Part shown: one piece after another, positions 36,455 to 44,425 of the stretch | Layout: the number at the start of each line of letters is the position of its first letter | How positions within the stretch are numbered: the stretch's first letter is position 1 | Assembly (NCBI GenBank): GCA_947166105.1 | Contig: CAMVCZ010000015.1 | Coordinates: 1 to 64,000, forward strand | Origin: an uncultured Bacteroidales bacterium | GTDB lineage: Bacteria; Bacteroidota; Bacteroidia; Bacteroidales; F082 | Length of the DNA: 64,000 nt | Direction of reading: 5' to 3' | The notes under the pieces: model-generated | Databases searched by the model: none | What the model saw: the letters and a program-made list of their open reading frames with translations, nothing else | Told to the model about the DNA's origin: nothing | Made by a program: the position numbers and the translations under genes

Positions 36455-36462
36455 CAAAAATA
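36455..36462 (-). promoter_or_regulatory. Promoter of the C25 peptidase gene
   Basis: TATTTTTG on the minus strand, 28 bp before the ATG. Confidence 0.6.
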
Positions 36463-36477
36463 GGTATTTTTATGAAA

Positions 36478-36612
36478 TCTTGTCACAAAACTTTCAAAAC
36501 TGGCAAAACTTTTTGTAAAGTGCGGCGCGGCAACCGCCTTGCCGCCGGAAAGGATCCTGTTGACGGCTTTCCATCCAATAATGGTTTTGAGGGTTTTGCA
36601 GGTTTTGTAAGA
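36478..36612. repeat. Intergenic palindromic element of about 130 bp
   Basis: CAAAACTTTCAAAACTGGC on the left faces GGTTTTGAGGGTTTTGCAGG on the right as an imperfect inverted repeat. Inside is a GC-rich stem (GCGGCGCGGCAA ... TTGCCGCC). It fills the gap between the hydE stop and the C25 gene. Confidence 0.65.
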
Positions 36613-36616
36613 AAAA

Positions 36617-37699
36617 TCACAAGTGCTTCTTGGTGAACGCCACCGAATCCCCCCAAGCGTTATACAAAACCTTGTGCCCGATGGCCGCAAGACGCAGGTC
36701 TAAACAACTGTGGCACTCGTCGGGTTTGTCCTTTACGCAGGCCTTGTCGGGATAAATGAGGTAATTCTCACGGAACTCATTCGGCGTAAGGTTCGGCATG
36801 ATGACGTTGGCTCCGGCAAGGATGGCCTTTTCGCGCCCTTGCGGGTCGACAGTTTGGTTGGCCGTGGCCGCCACCATGTTGATTTCGGGCATCATCAGGC
36901 GGAGGATGGCTATCATCTTCAAAGTCATCTCCATACGCTTCTCGGCGGTCGGGATTTGGTCTTTGTACTGCCAAAGCGGTGTGTCAGGATGGGGAATGAA
37001 AGGCCCCATCCCGACCATAGCCACATCTTTTTGCTGGAAGAAAAGCAAGTCGCCCGCCAAATCGTCCAAAGTCTGGAACGGTAGGCCGACCATCACGCCC
37101 GTGCCAGTCTGGTAGCCGACTTTCAAAAGGCTGTCGATGCAGTCCAAGCGTTTTTTGAAGTCGTGCTTTTCATCGCGCGGGTGAATCTTATAATAAAGGT
37201 CTTCATTCGAGGCTTCGATGCGGAGCAGATAACGGTGCGCTCCCGCCTCAAACCAGCGGCGGTAGGTTTCTTCCGTTTGCTCGCCTAATGACAGCGTAAT
37301 GCCCAAACTCCCGTTGTCTATCTTCTTGATTTCCTTGACCAAATGGGTAATCTTGTCCACAAAAGCCTTGTCGCTCCTTTCTCCGCTTTGCAATGCCACC
37401 GAGCCATAGCCCAACTTGTGGGCAAGTTGGGCACATTCGATGACTTCTTCGTCGCTGAGTTGGTAGCGTTCCACCTTCAGGTTCTTGCAGCGCACGCCAC
37501 AATAGAGGCAGTATTTTGTGCAGATATTGCTGTATTCAATCAGCCCGCGCAGGTGGACATGGTTGTCCAAATGCTTCAGTTTCACCTGCAAAGCACGGTC
37601 GAAAAGCCTCTTCTTGTCCTCGCCTTCAGCGGCAAGGAGGACTTTGATTTCCTCTTTGGAAAAGTTCTGATGAGAAAGAATCTCCTCTAAAGACGGCAT
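36617..37699 (-). CDS. hydE: [FeFe] hydrogenase maturase HydE (radical SAM)
   Basis: 360 residues. The radical-SAM cluster motif is CTKYCLYC (Cys60, Cys64, Cys67), with GSVALQSGERSD, LSLGEQTEETYRRWFEAGAHRYLLRIE and TGTGVMVGLPFQT as in HydE/BioB-like proteins. A second set of cysteines lies near the end (CVKDKPDECHSC). It makes part of the hydrogenase H-cluster. No hydF, hydG or hydrogenase gene is in the window. The gene upstream (DUF349) ends 3 bp before its start. Confidence 0.9.
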   Translation of the reverse strand: MPSLEEILSHQNFSKEEIKVLLAAEGEDKKRLFDRALQVKLKHLDNHVHLRGLIEYSNICTKYCLYCGVRCKNLKVERYQLSDEEVIECAQLAHKLGYGSVALQSGERSDKAFVDKITHLVKEIKKIDNGSLGITLSLGEQTEETYRRWFEAGAHRYLLRIEASNEDLYYKIHPRDEKHDFKKRLDCIDSLLKVGYQTGTGVMVGLPFQTLDDLAGDLLFFQQKDVAMVGMGPFIPHPDTPLWQYKDQIPTAEKRMEMTLKMIAILRLMMPEINMVAATANQTVDPQGREKAILAGANVIMPNLTPNEFRENYLIYPDKACVKDKPDECHSCLDLRLAAIGHKVLYNAWGDSVAFTKKHL

Positions 37700-37702
37700 A
37701 CG

Positions 37703-39688
37703 TTATTCCTCGGCAATCTTCAACTTAGCCTCAAGCACTTTCAGGTCTTCCTTGGCCTTGTTGATTTTCTTCTCGTATTCGGCACGCATCAGTTCGGAGT
37801 TCTTGCTGTTGGAGAAGAAACCGATGTTGTTTTCCATCGCTGCGATTTCGTCGCGGAGTTTCTGGATGCGGTTCTGGAGCGTAAGGCGCTCGCGGCGCAC
37901 CTTGTCGTTAGCGCTCGGGTCGTCCTTCCAGCCCTCCATCATCTCACGGAACTCGTTGGTCGAAGCCTCGTTCTGGTTCTTGCGCATCATGTCGAAGAGG
38001 CCGTCGATAAGTTCGCGGTACTCCTTATTAATAGCATCCTTGTGCTTCATCGGCACATACCCGATTTCAATCCAACGCTTCTGGAACGCCTTGATGGCCT
38101 CCATGTTCTCGTTGCGGCTCGGGGTGAGCTGGAACGCCTTGATTTCCTCAATCAATGCTTTCTTGGCGGCAAGGTTGGCATCCTCTTCGGTGCGGCGACC
38201 GCTGAAATGCTCGTTCTTGCGGTTGAAGAAAGTGTCGCAGGCGGCACGGAAACGCTTCCAAATCTTGTCAGTATGGCGTTTCGGCACGGGACCGATGGTC
38301 TTCCATTCCTCTTGCAGTTTCTTCATTTGCTCGGTGACGGTCTTCCATTCAGAAGAATCCATCAGGGCTTCGGCCTCGATGCAAAGTTGGGTCTTGCGCT
38401 CAAGGTTTTCCGTCTGCCTGTCTTTCAGGCCGGCAAAGAAGGCCTTTTTCTTGGCGAAGAACGTGTCCATCGTGCCACGGAAACGCTGCCAAATCTCCTC
38501 GTTGTCTTTCTTGCTGGCGGGGCCAACGGTCTTCCAAATGCCGAAAATCTCGGCCAATTCGGTCGACTTCTTCTGCCATGCGTTCACGCTCTGATAGTCC
38601 TCGGCGATGAGTTCCTCAGCCTTGTCGCACAAAGCCTTTTTGGTTTCGAGGTTGGAGGTTTGCTCCTCCTCTATCTTGGAATAATGCTCGCGGCGGATTT
38701 GATTGATTTTATCGGTAGCGGCCTTGAAGCGTTCCCAAATCTCGTCCTTCTTGTCTTGCGGCACGGGACCGACTTCTTTCCAATCCTCATGCAATTTCTG
38801 CAAGGCCTTGAAAGCCTTGGTGATAGACTTCTCGTCCAACAGTTCCTCGGCCTTCTCGCACAGTTCAATCTTCGAATCGAGGTTCTTCTTCATGTCAAGG
38901 TCGCGGAGCTCGCGTCCGATGCGCACCTTGTCGAAGAATTTCTCCACGAGGAAGTGATAGTTGTTCCAAAGGTTGGAGTTTTCGGCAGCCGGCACAGGCC
39001 CGATTTCCTTCCAGCGGTCTTGCAGGGCGTGGAAGTCGTCGTAAGTCTTCTTCAGCGACTCGTCCGAAGCAATGATTTCCTTCAGTTCGTCAAGGATGGC
39101 CTGCTTCTTCGAAAGGTTTTCCACCTTTTGCTTTTCGAGGTCTTCGTTCTGCTTGGCGCGATTGGCTTTGAAAATGCCGAAAGCCGCGTTGAAACGCTGT
39201 TCGATGGGGTCTTCCACATGCTGGAAACTCTCGGCCTCGCCCCCACCTTGCAGGAACTGGTCGAGTTCGTTGTCCATGTCTTCCTTATTCAACTTATTGA
39301 AATGGAGGCGAATAGCGGCAACCTTGTCCTTGATGTTCTGGATGTCGGAATCCTGCACGAGTTCTTCGAGCATTTCCACAAGTTGCAGCTTGTTCAAACC
39401 GTCAAGGGCAATATCCTCAACACCCTCATCTTCATCCATTTCGGGAGCTTCTACGATGTCGGGCATCACCTCGTCGGCCAAGGGAGCAGTCTCAGGCTTT
39501 TCCTCGCCACCAAGGGTCGCCACATCAATTCTCACCTTGCCGGGCAAGATGTTGGGCTGGATGAGTTTGACAATCTTCTTTTTCTCGTTCGCGTCAATGG
39601 CTTTCTTTGCAGCCTTTTTCGTAATCTGTTCATTCTCAATGCCTTCGTTTGTTGAAGGATTTTGAGCCAGTTGTTCGTTGTTTTCCAT
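37703..39688 (-). CDS. DUF349-repeat protein
   Basis: 661 residues from the ATG at 39688 (MENNEQLAQ). An acidic N-terminal region (about 1-150) is followed by repeated DUF349 helical units of about 75 residues, each with a W-KEIGPVP- or W-TVGPASKK-like core (KEIGPVPAAEN, KEVGPVPQDKK, KTVGPASKKDN, KTIGPVPKRHT, IEIGYVPMKHK). A final coiled coil closes the chain. It should be a long cytoplasmic helical rod. Function is unknown; DUF349 proteins have been linked to DNA damage tolerance in some bacteria. Promoter at 39752-39759. Confidence 0.88.
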   Translation of the reverse strand: MENNEQLAQNPSTNEGIENEQITKKAAKKAIDANEKKKIVKLIQPNILPGKVRIDVATLGGEEKPETAPLADEVMPDIVEAPEMDEDEGVEDIALDGLNKLQLVEMLEELVQDSDIQNIKDKVAAIRLHFNKLNKEDMDNELDQFLQGGGEAESFQHVEDPIEQRFNAAFGIFKANRAKQNEDLEKQKVENLSKKQAILDELKEIIASDESLKKTYDDFHALQDRWKEIGPVPAAENSNLWNNYHFLVEKFFDKVRIGRELRDLDMKKNLDSKIELCEKAEELLDEKSITKAFKALQKLHEDWKEVGPVPQDKKDEIWERFKAATDKINQIRREHYSKIEEEQTSNLETKKALCDKAEELIAEDYQSVNAWQKKSTELAEIFGIWKTVGPASKKDNEEIWQRFRGTMDTFFAKKKAFFAGLKDRQTENLERKTQLCIEAEALMDSSEWKTVTEQMKKLQEEWKTIGPVPKRHTDKIWKRFRAACDTFFNRKNEHFSGRRTEEDANLAAKKALIEEIKAFQLTPSRNENMEAIKAFQKRWIEIGYVPMKHKDAINKEYRELIDGLFDMMRKNQNEASTNEFREMMEGWKDDPSANDKVRRERLTLQNRIQKLRDEIAAMENNIGFFSNSKNSELMRAEYEKKINKAKEDLKVLEAKLKIAEE

Positions 39689-39751
39689 TTCAATACATTT
39701 TTTAGAACAATCAGGGCATTTCGCCCGATTCGGGTTGTACAATTAAGCCTG

Positions 39752-39759
39752 CAAATATA
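39752..39759 (-). promoter_or_regulatory. Promoter of the DUF349-hydE operon
   Basis: TATATTTG on the minus strand. The gap up to the tRNA promoter shows no gene. Confidence 0.55.
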
Positions 39760-39938
39760 GGAATTATTTGAAAACCAAAAGGATTTTTTGGCGGAAAATG
39801 TTTTTTCGGCACAAACTCATTTTTTGAAGGAAACCAAGCGACCATGAAAACGACAAATTATTTGACTGATAATCAACAGATAATCACATTATTTGAAAAA
39901 AAGTAGCAAAAAACGCTTGCGGGTAATGAAAAAAGCAC

Positions 39939-39946
39939 TATTTTTG
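39939..39946 (+). promoter_or_regulatory. Promoter of the tRNA pair
   Basis: TATTTTTG, with TTG at 39917-39919 (spacing 19 bp), about 20 bp before tRNA-Ser. Confidence 0.65.
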
Positions 39947-39965
39947 CACCCGCAATTCACACGCT

Positions 39966-40054
39966 GGAGAGGTGGGTGAGTGGCTGAAACCAACAGTTTG
40001 CTAAACTGTCGTATTCCGCAAGGGATACCGGGGGTTCGAATCCCCCCCTCTCCG
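39966..40054 (+). tRNA. tRNA-Ser (anticodon GCT)
   Basis: 89 nt. Acceptor GGAGAGG pairs with CCTCTCC. The anticodon loop is in CAGTTTGCTAAACTG. A long variable arm (TATTCCGCAAGGGATA) is typical for serine. T arm GGGGGTTCGAATCCCCC. CCA is not encoded. Confidence 0.95.
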
Positions 40055-40091
40055 CGAGAGAAAGAAGACGATGCAGAATCGTCTTTTTTTT

Positions 40092-40166
40092 CGGGGTATG
40101 GCGCAGTCCGGCTAGCGCACCTGCTTTGGGAGCAGGGGGTCGAAGGTTCGAATCCTTTTGCCCCGA
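40092..40166 (+). tRNA. tRNA-Pro (anticodon TGG)
   Basis: 75 nt. Acceptor CGGGGTA pairs with TGCCCCG. Anticodon stem-loop CTGCTTTGGGAGCAG. T arm AAGGTTCGAATCCTT. CCA is not encoded. Confidence 0.95.
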
Positions 40167-40171
40167 CGATG

Positions 40172-40209
40172 AAAATCAAGGAGTTGCGATTTCTCGCAAC
40201 TCCTTTTTT
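40172..40209. repeat. 38-bp direct repeat, left copy; also the tRNA terminator
   Basis: Contains the hairpin GGAGTTGCGA-TTTC-TCGCAACTCC followed by T6. It is identical over 38 bp to 42659-42696. As a terminator it ends the tRNA transcript; with the second copy it brackets the helicase/ATPase island. Confidence 0.85.
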
Positions 40210-40253
40210 CTTGCCTTGACAAAAAACATGTGTTATACTTGTTTGTGTGTTCA

Positions 40254-40964
40254 TCATCCAACACTTCCAATCACTCTCTCAAACAGCACCTTCACATAAT
40301 TGCTGTCGTTTTGAAACAGCACATGTTCGTTCTCAAAATCCGTTTTACTTAACTCTTCTTTGCCGCCCCAGAACTTCACCTAGTTATAGTCGGTATTGGA
40401 TATAATGTAGCTGTCAAGGATGATGTCGGCATCGTTCAAGGAAGGCTCGACTTCGGTCTTTAGTTGGTTGTAGAGCTGTATTTTCGGGTCTTGTAGGCCT
40501 TTCAGGTTGCGGATGCCTTTCGGGTCGATGAACGTGACGTGCTGCTTCTGGGAATCGTTCACCCAAAGAATGAAATCGGGATAGAAGTTGTTGGCCTCGA
40601 AGAAGCCGATACCTTTCCGGCTTTCGTTGCGCAGCAGATAGATTTCCTTGCCTTTCAACAAGCCATCTTTGTTTTCTTCATAATACTTGCGGATGTCGCA
40701 TGAAATCTTTTCGTTGGTGTGGCGCACAATGTTTCGGTCGTATTCCAGCAGTTTCTCGCTTCCGATGTTGTTATGAAACAGACGAGACTTCATGGCGTGG
40801 TACAGCTTGGAAACGCCTTCGTCGTCAACGCCTTCTAAGGCTGGGTCTTTCAGGTCGCGGCTGAGGCCTTCGAGGTCGTTGCATCCAAATAGTTTCAGGA
40901 TGTATTTGTGAAGCACCAAAGCCTCTTGCAGCCGTGCGGGTTGGTTGGTCTTTTCCTTAGCCAT
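40254..40964 (-). pseudogene. C-terminal part of a DEAD/DEAH helicase-nuclease, with in-frame TAG
   Basis: The first 194 codons from 40964 end at a TAG (40380-40382). The same frame then continues for 41 more codons (VKFWGGKEELSKTDFENEHV...) to a TGA at 40254. The sequence matches the end of large type III-like helicases: GIGFFEANNFYPDFILWV and VTFIDPKGIRNL form a PD-(D/E)xK nuclease site (PD...DPK). No helicase motifs are present, so the N-terminal part is missing as well. It starts 12 bp after the ATPase gene. Expression of the truncated 194-residue form cannot be excluded. Confidence 0.75.
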
Positions 40965-40976
40965 CTGTTTTTCACT

Positions 40977-42245
40977 TTAATCCTTTAAACATCCGATAGG
41001 TACCACCAACACTCCGTCCTTACGCTGGTAGGCAAATTCACCTCCGGTAAGCACCATCAAGAAGGATGGTTTCCCCATTTTTTCATCATTCACTTTCCTT
41101 GCCAGTTCTTGTAAATGACTGGCGGCTTCTTCAATTTGTTTGTTACCGAGTTTCACCTCTACGGCAGCCCAACGTCCATCATTCAAGGCAACGACCATGT
41201 CGGCTTCCAAACCGTTTTTGTCGCGGAAATGATACACTTCGCCGTCATTAGCCTGTGCATAGATACGCATGTCTCTCGTGCAGATTGACTCAAACAGCAG
41301 GCCAAAGGTGTTAAAATCATCCAACAACGATTTTGGTGTGGCTCGTAAGATGGCCGTTGCAATGGACGGGTCGGTGAAGTGGCGTTTCGATGCAGTCCTG
41401 ATGGCTGTCTTCGATCGCATTGACGGTGACCAGGCGGGTTGGTCCTCTATCACGAATATGCGTCTTAAAGCATTCAGGTAGGCATCCAAAGTGGGTGCCG
41501 ACATCGATTTTTCGTCGCCTTCCATATCTTGAAGCAGGGTGACATTGGTGGCCATGGTTGACACGTTGCGAGCCAACGACCTCAGCAACAACTGCACCCG
41601 TTTGGGATTTCTCTCCACACCATCTACCCTCGAAACGTCTTGATGAATGATGGCGTCAACATAGTCGCGCGGCAGTTCCAGAGCGTCTGTACCGCTCATT
41701 CTCACCGATGCCGGCCACCCGCCTCTACAGATGGCAAAGGCTATCTGCTCAATCGTAAGTTCCGACGACTCCATCACAGGCGTTTTGTTGTTAAACAAAT
41801 CGCGAAGCGAAACACTGCCGTTAGACTCTCCCGACTCAAAGAGGCTCATTGTCCGCATGGTCAAGCGTGATATTCGCCCTGTTCCAGTGTGCATCGTGGT
41901 TCCATCAGCTGGCACAGCCGAGCCTGTGAGGATAAACTGGCCGAAGTCCTGACGTTGGTCAACTGCGAATCTGACAGCATCCCAAAGCACAGGAGCCATT
42001 TGCCACTCGTCTATCAAGCGCGGCACACTTCCCTCAAGCAAAAGCGAGGGTTTGGTGTCGGCTGCTGTCATATATGCCGACCCTTTGTCGGGGTCTTGCA
42101 TATACACCACACTCTCGGAAGCAACCAAAGCCGTTGATGTCTTTCCGCACCATTTAGGCCCTGTTATGAGCACCGCCCCGGAATGTCGTAGCTTATTCAA
42201 GAGCAAAGTGTCGCTAATTCTTGGAAGATAGTTTTTTACCTTCAT
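40977..42245 (-). CDS. DUF4143-family AAA ATPase
   Basis: 422 residues. The P-loop GPKWCGKTST (about 29-38), the acidic RLIDEWQ (Walker B region) and FILTGSA define the AAA_14 domain. A DUF4143 domain follows (about 230-422), with EADMVVALNDGRWAAVEVKLG, a D...ExK arrangement like a degenerate PD-(D/E)xK fold. These proteins are common in Bacteroidota accessory regions and have no settled function. The promoter (42268-42275) is followed upstream by four 23-bp repeats that could be binding sites for a regulator. Confidence 0.9.
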   Translation of the reverse strand: MKVKNYLPRISDTLLLNKLRHSGAVLITGPKWCGKTSTALVASESVVYMQDPDKGSAYMTAADTKPSLLLEGSVPRLIDEWQMAPVLWDAVRFAVDQRQDFGQFILTGSAVPADGTTMHTGTGRISRLTMRTMSLFESGESNGSVSLRDLFNNKTPVMESSELTIEQIAFAICRGGWPASVRMSGTDALELPRDYVDAIIHQDVSRVDGVERNPKRVQLLLRSLARNVSTMATNVTLLQDMEGDEKSMSAPTLDAYLNALRRIFVIEDQPAWSPSMRSKTAIRTASKRHFTDPSIATAILRATPKSLLDDFNTFGLLFESICTRDMRIYAQANDGEVYHFRDKNGLEADMVVALNDGRWAAVEVKLGNKQIEEAASHLQELARKVNDEKMGKPSFLMVLTGGEFAYQRKDGVLVVPIGCLKD

Positions 42246-42267
42246 GATCCTATCATTTTTTCGGGGG

Positions 42268-42275
42268 CAAAAATA
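42268..42275 (-). promoter_or_regulatory. Promoter of the DUF4143 ATPase gene
   Basis: TATTTTTG on the minus strand, 23 bp before the ATG at 42245. The iterons at 42283-42370 start at its -10/-33 side. Confidence 0.6.
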
Positions 42276-42282
42276 TGCTTAT

Positions 42283-42370
42283 TTTATGAAACGGCCAAGT
42301 TTTATTTTATGAAATGGCCATATATTACTTTATGAAATGACCAAATATTACTTTATGAAATGGCCAAAAT
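42283..42370. promoter_or_regulatory. Four direct repeats with an exact 23-bp period (iteron-like operator)
   Basis: Copies of TTTATGAAAYGRCCAWRT start at 42283, 42306, 42329 and 42352. They lie just upstream of the ATPase promoter and cover its expected -33 position, so a bound protein would repress or activate the gene. Confidence 0.8.
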
Positions 42371-42420
42371 CAATCCTCTTCAAACATTCTTGTAGCTACA
42401 GATGATGGCACGGAATGGAT

Positions 42421-42564
42421 TCAAAGGGCATCAATTTGGCGAGGATTGATGTCGACCGTGGAACTGAGCAAAGACTGGGAAAGCGAATCCAAATCGCCAT
42501 TGGCGGACTGGCCGCTCAATAAAGCGGCATAGTACTTAGCGTGGTATCGGGTGATGGAAGCCAT
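42421..42564 (-). pseudogene. N-terminal fragment of an SNF2-type helicase
   Basis: 47 codons from the ATG at 42564: it begins MASITRYHAKYYAALLSG and continues to VDINPRQIDAL, then a stop. The RYHAKYYA and DxNPxQIDAL motifs are those at the start of large SNF2-related helicases found in bacterial defence islands; the next expected residues are missing. A -7 box (TATATTTG, 42604-42611) is retained. It is a decapitated first gene whose remaining thousand or so codons are gone. Confidence 0.6.
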
Positions 42565-42603
42565 TGGATGATGTTTTGGACAGATTATTGCCTATAGAGG
42601 CTG

Positions 42604-42611
42604 CAAATATA
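42604..42611 (-). promoter_or_regulatory. Promoter left from the lost helicase gene
   Basis: TATATTTG on the minus strand, 40 bp before the fragment's ATG. Confidence 0.45.
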
Positions 42612-42658
42612 AGGAAAAAACGAGTTGAATACGGTTGGTTGCCATAAAGAAGACGTAA

Positions 42659-42696
42659 AAAATCAAGGAGTTGCGATTTCTCGCAACTCCTTTTTT
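42659..42696. repeat. 38-bp direct repeat, right copy; also the peptidase terminator
   Basis: Identical to 40172-40209. On the minus strand it lies 6 bp after the C69 peptidase stop and would terminate that gene; on the plus strand it ends in T6. Confidence 0.85.
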
Positions 42697-42702
42697 GTTT
42701 CA

Positions 42703-44394
42703 TCACCTCTCCCTCCGCTCAATAACCTCCTTCAATTTATATCTGTCCCCAGTGGACTTGCCGATGGCATCAATGAATTGTTGGTCGTAGCCGGGCGTTC
42801 CGTAGCCCCAACGCTGGAAATTGCCGTTTTTGTCGACGCGCTTCACTACTTGGTCGTTGTATTTGACAATCAGGTATTTCGCCAACTTGTCCCAACGCTG
42901 CATCATGCGCTCGGTGTAAGCGATGCTCTTTTTGTTGAGGTAACTCTGCCGGTCGGCGGGGGTCATGTCCTTGATGGCGACGAGGACGCTGTCTTGGTCG
43001 GCGAAATAGTAGTCCTCCAACTCGCTTTGCGCCTTGCGCAGGTCGCCAATCATCATCGAATAGCGCGGATAGACCATGTTGGCCACCCAATTGTTCATCC
43101 AGAAGGCCGACTGGTCGCTGAACTCGTTGCGCGGGTTGTTTTCGGGGCGGAAAGCATCGGGCACCTGCGTGATACAGCAATAGAGCGGCACGTAGGCCAC
43201 CATGTTGGCATCGTCGCAGTTGAACCAAGTGACACCGCCCACGTCGTCGGGCAGCCATGAACGCATCTGGCAAGTCATGGTGAAACCACTTTGTTGCGTG
43301 GCGATAGGACGCTCGCGGAAATAAGGGATGCTGTCGCTGTCTTTGAAGTGCATCGGCAGCGGACGGATGGGCATTCCCCATGGGCCAGCGGTCATGTCGG
43401 CGGTCATGTCCAAGGGCGTACCTTCAAAGTGGTCGCGCATGTCGTTTTGCAAGTCGCGCAGAGTGAGCGGTTTGTCGGGCTTAATCCACAGCGGGAGGTG
43501 GTCGCATTGGTCGAAGTCGCCGTTGATGTAAGGCAAGTATTTGTCCATCTCCTCGTGGTTGTAATGGTGGCGGAAGAAGCTCCACACGCGGGCATCGGCG
43601 TAGCGCACATTCTCGAAGTCGATTGGGCAGTAGGCATCGCGGAAAGAGAAATCTACGTCCTTGCCATTGAAGAAGCCTTTCTCGCGGGCGAAGGAAACCA
43701 CATCATAGGCATAGACACATTCCACTTCGGGTTTGTCAATTTTCGAGAGTTGCTTGCTATTGATGCTCCTACCTTTTTCTTGAGGGAACTGCCTGATTCT
43801 GCTCAGGTTGGCATGGGCGCAGATGCAGTCGTCGGGGATGCGCAAGGCCACCCAAACGGCACCTTTGCGGCCTGGGCCTTTGCCGATGATTTCCATAATC
43901 CAAGCCTCGTTGGGGTCACAAATGGTGATGGTTTCGCCGCTGCTGTTGTAGCCGTATTCTTCAACGAGTTTGGCCATGCACTTGATGGCTTCGCGGGCAG
44001 TGGCCGAGCGTTGCAAGGCCAAGCGCATCAAAGAGAAATAATCGAGCAGGCCTTCATTGTTGACCAATTCCAAGCGACCGTCGAAGGTGGTCTCGACGAT
44101 GATCACTTGTTTTTCGTTCATCAGGCCGACCACATTATAAGTATAAGGGACTTGTTTCACAAATTGGCCTTCGTGCGATGGCCCCCAACCGTGAATGGCT
44201 ATGAGCTCGCCGGGGTCGTGCCGCCCCGAAGGACTGTAAAACAACGAGCCAGAGAATCCGAAGCCGTCGCAATTATAAGTACACATCACGCTGCCGTCGG
44301 TGGAGGCTTTTTTGCCTACGATGAGGTTGGTGCAGGCCCAAATTGAATTGATGCTTAGGGCCGTTAAGAGTGATAGGAATAGGAGTTTTTTCAT
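42703..44394 (-). CDS. C69-family dipeptidase (secreted Ntn hydrolase)
   Basis: 563 residues. The signal peptide ends at SIWA, exposing the catalytic Cys21 (CTNLIVGKKASTDGSVM), the usual N-terminal nucleophile of peptidase C69. Other conserved stretches are YNVVGLMNEKQVIIVETT, RSATAREAIKCMAKLVEEYGY and WIMEIIGKGPGR. It hydrolyses dipeptides, probably in the periplasm. Single gene ending at the 38-bp terminator repeat. Confidence 0.92.
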   Translation of the reverse strand: MKKLLFLSLLTALSINSIWACTNLIVGKKASTDGSVMCTYNCDGFGFSGSLFYSPSGRHDPGELIAIHGWGPSHEGQFVKQVPYTYNVVGLMNEKQVIIVETTFDGRLELVNNEGLLDYFSLMRLALQRSATAREAIKCMAKLVEEYGYNSSGETITICDPNEAWIMEIIGKGPGRKGAVWVALRIPDDCICAHANLSRIRQFPQEKGRSINSKQLSKIDKPEVECVYAYDVVSFAREKGFFNGKDVDFSFRDAYCPIDFENVRYADARVWSFFRHHYNHEEMDKYLPYINGDFDQCDHLPLWIKPDKPLTLRDLQNDMRDHFEGTPLDMTADMTAGPWGMPIRPLPMHFKDSDSIPYFRERPIATQQSGFTMTCQMRSWLPDDVGGVTWFNCDDANMVAYVPLYCCITQVPDAFRPENNPRNEFSDQSAFWMNNWVANMVYPRYSMMIGDLRKAQSELEDYYFADQDSVLVAIKDMTPADRQSYLNKKSIAYTERMMQRWDKLAKYLIVKYNDQVVKRVDKNGNFQRWGYGTPGYDQQFIDAIGKSTGDRYKLKEVIERRER

Positions 44395-44425
44395 AGATTT
44401 GAATATTTATGAGTTTGTTACTTGC

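Noticed and set aside
42283-42370. CRISPR array
   Set aside because: The units are contiguous 23-bp repeats without unique spacers and there are no cas genes.
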